A stretch of DNA of 64,000 nt from JBBQKQ01 sp043719155 (lineage in GTDB: Bacteria; Patescibacteriota; Minisyncoccia; Phycocordibacterales; UBA5272): NCBI GenBank assembly GCA_043719155.1, contig JAYSUJ010000024.1, positions 8,182-72,181 on the forward strand, read 5' to 3'. This document shows positions 40,470 to 49,308 of the stretch, in pieces (position 1 is the first letter of the stretch; each line of letters begins with the position of its first letter). The position numbers and the translations under genes are program-made. The notes under the pieces are model-generated. The model had not been told where the DNA came from. It saw nothing but the letters and a program-made list of their open reading frames with translations, and ran no database searches.

Positions 40470-42290
40470 CTATATAAAAATCCTATAGACTTTTAAATCC
40501 TCATACTTGTATTTTTCCTTTAGTTCTTTGAATACAGGCGCGAGTTTTACATTTCCCTCTTCATCTTTTTTTAAAATGTTTTTCTTAAATGCTTTTTTAA
40601 CTTCATTTGGTACAGAAAAAATATTTACATGTTTGTAGTTTTCATCATTTTCTAGAATTTTAGACACCTCTGCCTTTGTAACTTTTTTATTTTTAAAAAG
40701 TTCTTCAACATGTTTTAAGATACTCTCAAATTTCATATCTCGCATCTCACATATTTCAGATATACTTTTTTCAAATTTAACAAGCTCCAAAGTTTGTTCC
40801 TGGGTACTTTTTTCAACTACTCTTATCTTTTTCTCTACTCCTCCATCCCAGACACCACCACAATCGTCTATAAATTTTTTCTGAGTTTTTTCAAGTTTTT
40901 TTAAATCAGCTTTTAAAAACTTTTCCTGAATAAACCTAGAATCTTTACGTATCTTTTCATCAAATTCACAAATGTTTTGATTGACTTGTAAACTTTTAGG
41001 ATTATAGCTTTTTAAGTAAAGCCCATCCAGACTACGCAAACGTGACAGTGCCACATAACCCTGACCAAACTCAAACGTCTCACCAAGATTAATAATAGCC
41101 TCGTCCAAACTCATACCCTGACTTTTGTGAACCGTGATAGCCCAAGCTAATCGTAGTGGGTACTGAGAGAGTCTAGCCTTTACCTTGCCGTCATCCTCCA
41201 GTTTCCACTCTTCTTGTTTTACCTCTATTGTTTTACCAAAACTTTTTTCAACAACAATTCGAAATGGCTCTAGCTCCACAACTTTGCCCATAGTCCCATT
41301 TACGTATTCACCCTCCAAAGAATTTTTAGTAAACATAACTTTGGCTCCAACTTTCAACTTTAAAATCTCTGGACTTAGACAATTTCGTATCAATCCTTCT
41401 AAGGGTTTAGAGCTGCCAATTGTCACCATTTTATAGACAAATTCCCTTTCCGTAATTAAGTTTAGCTTCAAATTGTTTATCTCATCGACATTTTTATTAT
41501 GTGAATGTAGCTCTAAAATATCCAAGTTTTTTTCTGTTACGATGTCTTTATTGTCTTTATCTTTTTTGCTTATTTCGTCCTCTTCCAATACCACCAACTC
41601 CTCCTCGTACTCACCCTCGTCTAAAACTTTTTTTTCTTCCTTTAGTCCAAGCTTTTTAAAAGTTTTCTTTTTTACCTCTTCTAAAATCTCTACGTGCATT
41701 TCATCGATAGTATTTTCTCGTATAGCCAAAAGTAATTTAGTAAAAGTTTCATCTGTCTGTCTAAATTGTTCTTCTAAATAGCAAGTTAGTGGCCTTGCCT
41801 CTTTCCAAGCTGCTCCCATAAAAGCAAAAAACTTTCTCTCTTCACCCTTTTTCATAATCGGTGGTAGTTGAAAAAAATCTCCAACAAAAATAATTTGCAC
41901 CCCACCAAAAGGCTTGGTTGGGTCTTTTATACCCTTTAAAACAAAATTTACATTGTCCAAAGTTTGGGCATCCAACATGGATATTTCATCTATGATCAAG
42001 ACTTTAGTATTCTGAATTTTCTTGACCAATTTTTCCCTCTCCATTATTTTATCCAACTTGTATTCATCTATTTCCTTTTCAATACCAATACCAGAAAAAC
42101 TATGAATAGTAGAGCCACCAATGTGAGTAGAGGCTATACCTGTAGATGCGGTAATAGCCGGGTAAACACCTTTGTCTTCTAAATATTTGACATACTGATT
42201 TATAACATAAGTCTTTCCTGCCCCTGGAACACCAGTTAAAAAAACATTGGAGCCAGTTTTTAAAATTTCCAAGGCCTCGGTTTGTAACAT
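40470..42290 (-). CDS. PIF1/RecD2-like helicase with C-terminal HTH domain
   Basis: 606 residues. An SF1B 5'-3' DNA helicase of the PIF1 group: Walker A LTGVPGAGKTYVINQYV, motif Ia ITASTGIASTHIGGSTIHSFSGI, Walker B VLIIDEISMLD, motif III GDFFQLPP, and late motifs LAWAITVHKSQGMSLDEAII and GQGYVALSRL. An insertion of about 70 acidic/lysine-rich residues (LKEEKKVLDEGEYEEELVVL) lies between motifs. The C-terminal 110 residues have an HTH_40/RQC-like look (EQTLELVKFEKSISEICEMR). PIF1 helicases unwind G-quadruplexes and help replication and repair. Single gene, no obvious regulation. Confidence 0.92.
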   Translation of the reverse strand: MLQTEALEILKTGSNVFLTGVPGAGKTYVINQYVKYLEDKGVYPAITASTGIASTHIGGSTIHSFSGIGIEKEIDEYKLDKIMEREKLVKKIQNTKVLIIDEISMLDAQTLDNVNFVLKGIKDPTKPFGGVQIIFVGDFFQLPPIMKKGEERKFFAFMGAAWKEARPLTCYLEEQFRQTDETFTKLLLAIRENTIDEMHVEILEEVKKKTFKKLGLKEEKKVLDEGEYEEELVVLEEDEISKKDKDNKDIVTEKNLDILELHSHNKNVDEINNLKLNLITEREFVYKMVTIGSSKPLEGLIRNCLSPEILKLKVGAKVMFTKNSLEGEYVNGTMGKVVELEPFRIVVEKSFGKTIEVKQEEWKLEDDGKVKARLSQYPLRLAWAITVHKSQGMSLDEAIINLGETFEFGQGYVALSRLRSLDGLYLKSYNPKSLQVNQNICEFDEKIRKDSRFIQEKFLKADLKKLEKTQKKFIDDCGGVWDGGVEKKIRVVEKSTQEQTLELVKFEKSISEICEMRDMKFESILKHVEELFKNKKVTKAEVSKILENDENYKHVNIFSVPNEVKKAFKKNILKKDEEGNVKLAPVFKELKEKYKYEDLKVYRIFI

Positions 42291-42317
42291 ACTATTTTCT
42301 TTTAGAATTATAGCATT

Positions 42318-43883
42318 TTAAACAAAGCCAGGGAAAAAGTCTATTTTTATATTTCTGCTTGGCACACCCAAATCTTTTAGGATTTTTTCAAATCCAAAAA
42401 CCATACTGTGTGGCCCAGAAATGTAGAAGCACCTTTCCTTAAAGTCTGGCACTTCTTTTTGTAACAAGTTTTTATCTATAAATCCAAATCTAAAGTCCTG
42501 ATAATTTAAAACACTCTCCTCTACTTTTTGACCAACGTCAGTCACAGTATAAATAGTTTTAATATTTAATTTTTCTTTAGCTTCATCAAAAATATTCTTA
42601 TAAGCAATGTCATCTATAGTTTTGTTAGAATAAAAATGAACAATATCTCTTTTAGAATTTGTATCCAAGCAAAACTTAATCATGCTGCGAAAAGGGGTAA
42701 CCCCGATACCTCCCGCTATAAAAACTAACTTTTGTTTTTTATTTTTAGGTAAAGTGAATTCTCCCGCAATCTTAGATGCCGACACAGTATCGCCAGTTTT
42801 AAGTGCTAATAAATCTCGCTTGAACGTACTCGGTTCTGGGTAATATTTTACTCCGAGTTTTATTTCTTTTTCTGTTGGAGATGATGCAACTGTGAAATAT
42901 CTTCTATTCCCCCTACTGTCTGACAAATTATCTTGTACAGTAAACTCCATATATTGCCCTGCTTTGAAATTCATCTTCTTGTCTTTTTTAAAAACAAATT
43001 CGAAAACATCTTCAGCAACCTTATTTACCTCTTTCAAAGTTAGGGAGAGCCTGATTTTAGGACTAGCCAAGTATGAGAATAAATTACCCAGCACCAAAGC
43101 CAGTTCAGGTGTAGAGTAGAAGCTGCCAAAATGAATGAGTGGAGAAAACAACGCACCTACTATTGCCCCATAAATTATTCTTGTAATCCTTTTCGGAGGA
43201 GTTGTAAGTGGCTCGGTCAGCATAAATAAGGCAAAAAATAAAATGGGTGACAGTAAAAAAATATTTAAAGTGTAGCTGAAGACGTTTTGCTGATTGGTAT
43301 AAAAAATACAAATGAAAATTGTTTCTAAAATAAATATAGTTAGGAAAGAAAATATAAGATCGAACCTTTGTGTCTTTCTGACAATCAATAGGCCAGTAAT
43401 AAAAACTGCTGGCAGTAAATATATGTTGCCCACCCACCAACTCGCCGATAAGTTTAAAAAGAGCGCCGTCAAAACTATCGAGACAGCAACGGGATTGAAG
43501 ATATGTTTAGAGAAAATTGCCAAGATATATTTGCTAGCCTGTGCTAAAACAGAGGCCCAAAAAGCTATGACAAAAAATGTTTCTGCAGTCTTATCTGTAA
43601 AAGGGTTGATAAGCAAGACCAAAATAAGTGCCGTGATGTAGACAGACTCTAGGTTAGCTGGGACTTTAAAAACAAAAGCAAAAACTTTGTTGGTTATTGC
43701 AGAAACCGCAAGAATGAAAAAAGTAGAAAATAAAAGAGAGACTGGATTAAAACTTAATAGACCAAAAAAACTTAGCCCAAGTGCGTTAAGCCAAATTAAA
43801 AGCAATGCGTACAAAACCAATTTATACATCGTTATCTTATTTAAAAAATCATCGATCTTATTTAACATATTTTTGAAAACCAC
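42318..43883 (-). CDS. RnfD/NqrB-like membrane domain fused to ferredoxin-NADP reductase
   Basis: 521 residues. The first 270 have about nine spans and resemble RnfD/NqrB (HIFNPVAVSIVLTALFLNLSASWW; LTEPLTTPPKRITRIIYGAIVGAL). The cytoplasmic C-terminal half is an FNR-type domain with FAD-binding RRYFTVASSPTEKE and NAD(P)-binding FIAGGIGVTPFRSMIKF, ending in YISGPHSMVFGFEKIL and FFPGFV. It should move electrons from NAD(P)H through flavin to a carrier outside the membrane. Downstream genes encode ApbE, an FMN-binding protein and DsbB, all read in the same direction toward it. The start overlaps the apbE stop by 26 bases. It is a minimal substitute for Rnf/Nqr. Confidence 0.88.
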   Translation of the reverse strand: MVFKNMLNKIDDFLNKITMYKLVLYALLLIWLNALGLSFFGLLSFNPVSLLFSTFFILAVSAITNKVFAFVFKVPANLESVYITALILVLLINPFTDKTAETFFVIAFWASVLAQASKYILAIFSKHIFNPVAVSIVLTALFLNLSASWWVGNIYLLPAVFITGLLIVRKTQRFDLIFSFLTIFILETIFICIFYTNQQNVFSYTLNIFLLSPILFFALFMLTEPLTTPPKRITRIIYGAIVGALFSPLIHFGSFYSTPELALVLGNLFSYLASPKIRLSLTLKEVNKVAEDVFEFVFKKDKKMNFKAGQYMEFTVQDNLSDSRGNRRYFTVASSPTEKEIKLGVKYYPEPSTFKRDLLALKTGDTVSASKIAGEFTLPKNKKQKLVFIAGGIGVTPFRSMIKFCLDTNSKRDIVHFYSNKTIDDIAYKNIFDEAKEKLNIKTIYTVTDVGQKVEESVLNYQDFRFGFIDKNLLQKEVPDFKERCFYISGPHSMVFGFEKILKDLGVPSRNIKIDFFPGFV

Positions 43884-44619
43884 TTGTCATGGTGGCCATA
43901 CCTTCTTTGTCTATTATATACCCTTCTAAATCATAACCCATTTTTTTCTTTTCTTCTAAGAAATAAGCCCCTGCTTTCCCCATGGCAAATATAGCGGTCA
44001 CAAATCTGTCAGCTTCTAAAATATTTTCTGCCACAATGGTCACACTTACAATCTCATTTAAACCATCTTGGTAGTTATTTGGATTATATATATGTTCACC
44101 TCTGGCATATTTCGCGGACGTAGCCACACCGACATTACATAGGTTTAAAACTTTAATAATTTCGCCCTCTGGTTGAAATGGATTTTTTATCCCAACTCTC
44201 CAATTTTCTCCATCTGAGTTTTTCCCAGAGACTTCTATATCGCTCCCAATATCTATCAAGAAGTTTTTACAACAATTTTCTCTTAAAATGTTTGCCGCAC
44301 CATGTATTGCCCAGCCTTTTACCAGACCTGATGGGTCAATTTTACCATCATCTTTTTTTACATCAAAAAAGTTTTTGGTTTCTGATTTTGTTTTTTCACA
44401 CAAAGCTAAAACCTCGCACATTTCAGGAGAAAAATTTAATAAAGATATTTCACCTCTATTTATTTTAGATACTTCACTTGTACTTTTATAGGTTGAAAAT
44501 TTTTCATCTATCTCCCGCAAATAACTAAAAACTTTAAAAGTTATATTTTCAAAATCTACATCCTTGTCTACTATTTCCACCAATACTTGCATGCCCATTA
44601 TAACTTCAGTTGCTCGCAT
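43858..44619 (-). CDS. apbE: FAD:protein FMN transferase
   Basis: 253 residues. ApbE transfers FMN from FAD to a Thr/Ser of a target protein, working outside the cytoplasm. Family motifs: FSTYKSTSEVSKINRGE near the N-terminus, then KIDPSGLVKGWAIHGAANIL (the D-x-G-G-I/L-x-K-G-x-A block), FLIDIGSDIEVSG, WRVGIKNPF, VATSAKYARGEHIYNP and the late VTIVAENILEADRFVTAIFAMG with the metal-binding Ala-Asp. No signal peptide is seen, unlike many ApbE proteins. Its neighbour 44631-45062 carries the SGAS flavinylation motif and is the likely substrate. Confidence 0.94.
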   Translation of the reverse strand: MRATEVIMGMQVLVEIVDKDVDFENITFKVFSYLREIDEKFSTYKSTSEVSKINRGEISLLNFSPEMCEVLALCEKTKSETKNFFDVKKDDGKIDPSGLVKGWAIHGAANILRENCCKNFLIDIGSDIEVSGKNSDGENWRVGIKNPFQPEGEIIKVLNLCNVGVATSAKYARGEHIYNPNNYQDGLNEIVSVTIVAENILEADRFVTAIFAMGKAGAYFLEEKKKMGYDLEGYIIDKEGMATMTSGFQKYVK

Positions 44620-44630
44620 TTTAAGTGGAT

Positions 44631-45062
44631 TTATTTAGCTTGGGCGAGGGCACTTGTCAATGACTCTACAAAAGCTGGGCTGGTATAAGATGCTCCGGAG
44701 ACCGCGTCAACATTGGCAGACTGAACCTTTATGGCCTCTTGTTTTAAGATAGGTAAAGCACTCTGATTTACTTGTCTAGATCGGTCTTGCTCATCAGCAT
44801 AGGATAAAATTTCCACGTCCACTAAAAACCCATTTTTAATAACAGCTGCTACTTGCAATGTCCCATAGTAAGCATCTATAGCCGGACCAGTAAAGGTACC
44901 ATCTTTCGCAAAACTTCCCCTCGTTGTATTAGCATAAACTTCAGTAGACTTTTCTATAGAATTTACCACCTCTTCTTCTGAAGGAGAGTACCTATAAAGT
45001 GCATAAGTTAAAAAAGTGCTCACCACCAAAATTGATAAAATATTTTTCTTAAATAAAACCAT
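44631..45062 (-). CDS. FMN-binding domain protein, covalent flavin carrier
   Basis: 143 residues. One N-terminal membrane anchor (NILSILVVSTFLTYALYRY), then an FMN_bind domain: TGPAIDAYYGTLQVAAVIKNGFLVDVEILSY and, near the end, DAVSGASYTSPAFVESLTSAL. S-G-A-S-Y-T matches the (S/T)GA(S/T) motif to which ApbE attaches FMN through a phosphoester, as in RnfG and NqrC. It would accept electrons from the RnfD-FNR fusion outside the membrane. It lies 11 nt upstream of apbE. Confidence 0.92.
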   Translation of the reverse strand: MVLFKKNILSILVVSTFLTYALYRYSPSEEEVVNSIEKSTEVYANTTRGSFAKDGTFTGPAIDAYYGTLQVAAVIKNGFLVDVEILSYADEQDRSRQVNQSALPILKQEAIKVQSANVDAVSGASYTSPAFVESLTSALAQAK

Positions 45063-45084
45063 GCTTGTACAGTATAAACTAAAT

Positions 45085-45633
45085 TTATTTTTTTGAATTT
45101 ATTTTCTGAAAAATTAAAATTAATGAAAGTATAGAGATGGCACTGAAGGCTAAAATAGCCATAAGTGGTATGGTTATAAACCCAAATACTAGAATAGAGC
45201 TTTCAGTACAGGATGGTGTAAGTCCAACTACCGAGCAAGCCATATCTATTTTGTTTCCAAGCACAATATTTTGATAGTGAAAGTAATAATGGTAAGCAGC
45301 TATCAGTCCTCCACCCAAAGAAAGCAGTAAAGTCAAAAACTCTATATCTTTCTTTTTGAAATAAATTGCCCACAAAATAATCGCATCGATGGGAAACATA
45401 AAAATTCTCTGCCACCAGCAAAAATCACAGACAGGTGTGTAATAAATAAATTGATAAGCCAAAACCGATAGAGTAGAAAAAATTGAGGTGAAGCCGATTA
45501 ATTTTAAAATAAAAAAATAATCTAAATCCAAGTTTTGCCAAAATTTATCTACCAAAAAAATGGTTAGAGAAAACAGAAAAAACAAAACAACCGACACTGA
45601 AAGAAAAGTTGAAAATGTATCTACATCTAGCAT
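45085..45633 (-). CDS. Disulphide bond formation protein DsbB-like
   Basis: 182 residues with four or five spans. The first redox pair lies in PVCDFCWWQRIFMFP (C-x-x-C-W-x-Q-R, the DsbB/BdbC hallmark). The second pair is in a periplasmic loop (MACSVVGLTPSCTES). It reoxidises a DsbA-like thiol oxidase and passes electrons to quinone or another acceptor. It lies 22 nt upstream of the FMN-binding protein, in the same orientation, so disulphide formation and the flavin chain may be electronically linked. No DsbA gene is seen in the window. Confidence 0.92.
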   Translation of the reverse strand: MLDVDTFSTFLSVSVVLFFLFSLTIFLVDKFWQNLDLDYFFILKLIGFTSIFSTLSVLAYQFIYYTPVCDFCWWQRIFMFPIDAIILWAIYFKKKDIEFLTLLLSLGGGLIAAYHYYFHYQNIVLGNKIDMACSVVGLTPSCTESSILVFGFITIPLMAILAFSAISILSLILIFQKINSKK

Positions 45634-45673
45634 ATTTATGTAATATAAATTAACTTTAACAGATATCTAATTT

Positions 45674-45994
45674 CTAATCAAATTTAACCGCAGTCCCGAT
45701 AGCTGTGACTGTAACCATATTGGAAATTTGTGTTTCTATAGATACTCCTATAACAGCATCTGCACCAAATCCGACAGCTCTTTCCTCTAACTCTTTCAAA
45801 CAACCATCTCTGGCGTCTTTTAAAGCATTTTCAAGAGTTGCCGACCTCCCACCAAAAAAATCTGTAACACTGGCAAATATATCTCTTACTACATTTACTC
45901 CAACTATGTTTTCTGCAGTAACTACACCAAGATAATTCAAATTATCCTTTCCCTGCAAAACATCTGTTGTAGTAATTAGAATTTTATTCTTCAT
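45674..45994 (-). CDS. YbjQ family (UPF0145) protein
   Basis: 106 residues. Typical pattern: LITTTDVLQGKDNLNYLGVVTAENIVGVNVVRDIFAS, then GGRSATLENALKDARDGCLKELEERAVGFGADAVIGVSIE. This is the pentameric YbjQ/heavy-metal-binding-like family of unknown function. It is soluble and is followed downstream by the DsbB gene. The last residues (VTAIGTAVKFD) are also conserved. Confidence 0.94.
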   Translation of the reverse strand: MKNKILITTTDVLQGKDNLNYLGVVTAENIVGVNVVRDIFASVTDFFGGRSATLENALKDARDGCLKELEERAVGFGADAVIGVSIETQISNMVTVTAIGTAVKFD

Positions 45995-46007
45995 ATGAAA
46001 GTATTTT

Positions 46008-46205
46008 TTATTTAAAATTTGCTAAAATCTTATTCTGTTCCGCTAATTGTTTTCTGAAACTGTCCAATTTATTTTTTTGCATTAAATTTTTGTTTTTAAT
46101 TTTATCCAATATAGCAATTTCTGTAGCTAGTTGATCTATACGTTTCTGCACATTTTCTTTCTCTAAGTGTGTCTGAGCTCCAAATATCATTCTTGGTTCT
46201 GGCAT
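46008..46205 (-). CDS. Small hypothetical helical protein
   Basis: 65 residues starting MPEPRMIFGAQTHLEKENVQ. This ATG lies 6 nt after the stop of the DUF1761 gene; an upstream reading would run back into that gene in another frame and is rejected. Two helices follow (KRIDQLATEIAILDKIKNKN, QKNKLDSFRKQLAEQNKIL), likely a short coiled coil. No family recognised. Confidence 0.5.
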   Translation of the reverse strand: MPEPRMIFGAQTHLEKENVQKRIDQLATEIAILDKIKNKNLMQKNKLDSFRKQLAEQNKILANFK

Positions 46206-46210
46206 ATAAA

Positions 46211-46636
46211 CTAAATTGACAAAATGTAAGCCGCTATTTGTAGACCGATAAACGTATAACCTATCATTATTGCAATTTGCTTTGGCCAATAACTTTTTTT
46301 AGTGCCACCCCAGATTACTGAGGCAACTTGTATCGGCATCATATAGCCCAACCACATAAAGAAAGCATAGAACTGGGCTGCTACACCCTGCAGGTTACCA
46401 AAAGCTAGGTTACTAGCTAAAACAAAAGTAGTGATAATCGTCAATATCAGTTGCAGACCGTAAAATGGCATCATTTCTTTTTGCATTTTATCCATTTGTT
46501 CTTTGGTCCATTTCTCACAATCTTCGTTCATTATTTTCATCCACAATTTACCAAACATAAGTGGTGAGTGCCAGACAGCACCTAGTACAAACTGTACTAC
46601 AACAGCGGCAACAACTAGTGCAAAATTTATTTCCAT
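46211..46636 (-). CDS. DUF1761 family membrane protein
   Basis: 141 residues with four spans. DUF1761 signs: the N-terminal VVQFVLGAVWHSPLMFGKLWMK, then the middle MPFYGLQLILTIITTFVLASN and AFFMWLGYMMPIQVASVIWGG, and a final span (KQIAIMIGYTFIGLQIAAYIL). The function is unknown. It is likely co-transcribed with the small helical protein just downstream. Confidence 0.9.
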   Translation of the reverse strand: MEINFALVVAAVVVQFVLGAVWHSPLMFGKLWMKIMNEDCEKWTKEQMDKMQKEMMPFYGLQLILTIITTFVLASNLAFGNLQGVAAQFYAFFMWLGYMMPIQVASVIWGGTKKSYWPKQIAIMIGYTFIGLQIAAYILSI

Positions 46637-46676
46637 ATATTTATTCTTTTTTTTAGTCTTTTAAACAAATATAAGT

Positions 46677-47378
46677 CTAACTTACATTTGGTTTTTTCAC
46701 AAAACGCAAAATAAAACTGGTACCCACATCCTCTACAATTACCTGCCCACTTTCTATTTCATTTTTGTAGACAATATTTATAATTTTCAGAAAAATTTTA
46801 AATCTTCGCTCTTCTACTTCTAACCTTTTAACAAACTCCAAACTAGACCTCATGTTTATAAACTCTAAAAGCTCTGGGTCTGAGTCCACAGCAACCTCTG
46901 TCTGACTCAGTTCATTTTTGTACATACCCACCAAAACAAAAGGCGGCTGCGACTCTAACATTTTTTTATCATATTTATCACTTAAATACTTTCGCAACTT
47001 ATCCACAATCTCTAAATCATCGGAGTGCTGAAAATAAAAAGCTTTTACAGATTCGTCAATTGTCAAAATACTATTAAGAATTTTTTTAAGATTTTTGCCG
47101 TAAAGTCGCAGATTCATTTGTCCTTGCATATCGGCAAAACCGTATTCCTCAGTTTTTAAGGAAACTTCCAGGTTAGCATCATTGTCATAAAAGTAAGGAG
47201 AAGCCCGAACTACAAAAACAAATCCATGCGAAAGATATTTGTACACATAACTCTCCAGCTCTGGTTCTGGGTTATCCACTTTGTACAAAGTGTCTAGACC
47301 TAAGCAATCTTCTTGGCTGTCTACATTTTTAACTTCCAACACAGCTTCTGGTTTATTTATATCTTCTGGTATTTTCAT
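46677..47378 (-). CDS. Hypothetical soluble protein (233 aa)
   Basis: Not recognised. It starts MKIPEDINKPEAVLEVKNVD. No signal peptide or membrane span. It is acidic in the first half (LDTLYKVDNPEPELESYVYKY). The second half (LKIINIVYKNEIESGQVIVEDVGTSFILRF) has a helix and strand pattern that faintly recalls a sensor histidine kinase ATPase edge, but none of the N, G1 or G2 boxes is present. It lies 23 nt downstream of the secreted 345-aa protein. Confidence 0.6.
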   Translation of the reverse strand: MKIPEDINKPEAVLEVKNVDSQEDCLGLDTLYKVDNPEPELESYVYKYLSHGFVFVVRASPYFYDNDANLEVSLKTEEYGFADMQGQMNLRLYGKNLKKILNSILTIDESVKAFYFQHSDDLEIVDKLRKYLSDKYDKKMLESQPPFVLVGMYKNELSQTEVAVDSDPELLEFINMRSSLEFVKRLEVEERRFKIFLKIINIVYKNEIESGQVIVEDVGTSFILRFVKKPNVS

Positions 47379-47401
47379 ATAGTGTAGTATGTTTAAAAAA
47401 A

Positions 47402-48439
47402 CTATTGGGTTTTTGTAGTTTCCTGTATTCCATATTTAATACCCTTGTCCGCCTCGGCGGTCGGCTGAATAAACTTTCCTTTTGCACATTTCTGCACAAC
47501 ATTTACACCTGTTTGTGTCATTTGCATATCAGACGCTTTACAGTAGGTGCCTGTCGTTGCGTGGAAACCTCCCGCACTCTTAATTACATTTTTCCCTGGG
47601 TCTCCTAGCTTTTGTGAGCCCATTGGCATAAGTAAAACAACATCCACCTGTTTAGCATTTACTGCTTTAGACTCTCCTCCTTTTGTAGCTTTTTCCACAT
47701 TACTTTTACCTTTAACAATAGCTCGACACTCTTTTTCCCGACCATTGACCACTACACCAGTTTTAGGATCTATTTTAATCGCGCAGCCGATATCCTCTGT
47801 TATTTTAAAACTATCTTCCGGTTTAAGTCCTTCACTTGTTCTCTTGATTAAACTTTCATCCACAGTAGCCCCAGGGTTTTTTGGGTCTTCGGTAATGGCT
47901 TTGGTTTTTGCGTTAGCTTCGGCTTTTTCTTGTCCAGTTTTGTCATAACCACTTTTACCATCTTTATCTTTTACCAATCTACTGATAACTTCTTTCTGAT
48001 ACGCATTAGCAGCATCATCTTTAATGCTTCCTTTTACACCCCAAAGATTTTTAACAGCATTGAACACAGTATCCATTCTTCGCATTTTTGCTTCTTGGGA
48101 ATTTTCAGGTTGTTCATTCCAATTTTCTCCATACATTAATTCCATCCCCTTTTGAACTTCCGGGGAATAGGTATTTCTTCTTTTAACAAGTTCATACTCC
48201 TCAGTCCTTGCCCGCTCTTCACTTTTGTAAAAAAAATCACTCAACCATTGAGAACCCTTGGCTACCCCCATTAAAGACTTACCCGGTGGGGTTACGCCTG
48301 CAATTTCTACGGCTGAGCCATAGAAAAGTCCCATCCTGTCATCTCTATCAGTATCTGGGTCAGAAAATGAATACACCTGTGCATTCACACTCTCGAGAGT
48401 AGATAAAACTGACAGCACGACCAGCAACAGTAATTTCAT
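47402..48439 (-). CDS. Secreted hypothetical protein (345 aa)
   Basis: A signal peptide is clear (MKLLLLVVLSVLSTLESVNA, cleavage before QVYSF). The mature part is hydrophilic, lysine-rich and mostly helical in the middle (EERARTEEYELVKRRNTYSPE ... DDAANAYQKEVISRLVKDKD), with a C-terminal part containing four Cys (DIGCAIKID, EKECRAIV, TYCKASD, QKCAKGK) that may form two disulphides. No family recognised. It may be an envelope or released protein. It is head-to-head with the RlmB gene. Confidence 0.68.
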   Translation of the reverse strand: MKLLLLVVLSVLSTLESVNAQVYSFSDPDTDRDDRMGLFYGSAVEIAGVTPPGKSLMGVAKGSQWLSDFFYKSEERARTEEYELVKRRNTYSPEVQKGMELMYGENWNEQPENSQEAKMRRMDTVFNAVKNLWGVKGSIKDDAANAYQKEVISRLVKDKDGKSGYDKTGQEKAEANAKTKAITEDPKNPGATVDESLIKRTSEGLKPEDSFKITEDIGCAIKIDPKTGVVVNGREKECRAIVKGKSNVEKATKGGESKAVNAKQVDVVLLMPMGSQKLGDPGKNVIKSAGGFHATTGTYCKASDMQMTQTGVNVVQKCAKGKFIQPTAEADKGIKYGIQETTKTQ

Positions 48440-48545
48440 ATTTTAATTTTATACAAAGTATACATTAACAATTGGCATATCAAAACAAGTTCATTTTAAA
48501 ATGAAACAAAATATGCTATAATGTCAAATAAATTATACAAACCTT

Positions 48546-49304
48546 ATGGATAAAGACAATACAATTTATATTTTTGGAAAAAATGCAGTACTCGGAGCTC
48601 TGGAAAACCGACCAGACACAATAGAAAGAATATTTTTAGAAAATGGTAAGAAGTTCGACAAAGATTTTGAAAAGAAGGTTTTAGACTTGGTAGAAAAGAA
48701 CAAAATCAAGAAAGAAATTGTCTCGACTGGTGACCTGTCAAAGGAGATGCAAACCTCCAACCATCAAGGAATTTTAGCCAAAGTGCGCATCGACAGCCTG
48801 ACTGTGGACTTTGACTATTTTTTGGAAAACTTAGAGATAGATGCAAATACTTGTGTCCTACTTTTAGGAGAGCTGCAAGACGTACAAAATGTGGGGTCTA
48901 TCATTCGCTCGGCTACGGCATTTGGCATTGCTGGCATCTTGATCCCCGAACATGACCAAGCCCAAGTAACTAGTACAGTGGTAAAGGTTTCTGCAGGGAC
49001 CGCTTTCTCTATCCCCCTTGTAAAAATAAACAACGTAAACAATGCTATCGAAAAATTAAAAGAAAAAAGATTTTGGATCTATGGCTTGGACATGTTTGGT
49101 GAAAAAAGTATTTTTGAAGAAAAATATACTGAGGCCACTTGTTTTGTAATCGGCAATGAAGGAGACGGCATACGCCAGAAAACCAAAGAAGCTTGTGACA
49201 TGCTTTTAAACATACCCATGTCTCAAAATGCTGAAAGTCTAAACGCCTCGGTTTCCACAGCTGTGGCCCTGTACGAGTGGAGAAAGCAGAAGTTGAGTAA
49301 CTAA
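48546..49304 (+). CDS. rlmB: SpoU-family rRNA/tRNA 2'-O-methyltransferase (RlmB/TrmH-like)
   Basis: 252 residues. The N-terminal substrate-binding domain begins NTIYIFGKNAVLGALENRPD. The knotted SPOUT methyltransferase domain follows with all three motifs: LGELQDVQNVGSIIRSATAFG (motif 1, Asn and Arg), FVIGNEGDGIRQKTKEACD (motif 2) and IPMSQNAESLNASVSTAVALYEW (motif 3). It methylates a ribose of 23S rRNA, G2251 for RlmB of E. coli, using S-adenosylmethionine. TATAAT lies 24 nt before the ATG, and no Shine-Dalgarno sequence is seen. Confidence 0.92.
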   Translation: MDKDNTIYIFGKNAVLGALENRPDTIERIFLENGKKFDKDFEKKVLDLVEKNKIKKEIVSTGDLSKEMQTSNHQGILAKVRIDSLTVDFDYFLENLEIDANTCVLLLGELQDVQNVGSIIRSATAFGIAGILIPEHDQAQVTSTVVKVSAGTAFSIPLVKINNVNNAIEKLKEKRFWIYGLDMFGEKSIFEEKYTEATCFVIGNEGDGIRQKTKEACDMLLNIPMSQNAESLNASVSTAVALYEWRKQKLSN

Positions 49305-49308
49305 AAAA

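Noticed and set aside
46206..46289. Longer start for the small helical gene
   Set aside because: The added residues are encoded inside the DUF1761 gene in another frame; the ATG at 46205 right after that gene's stop is simpler.
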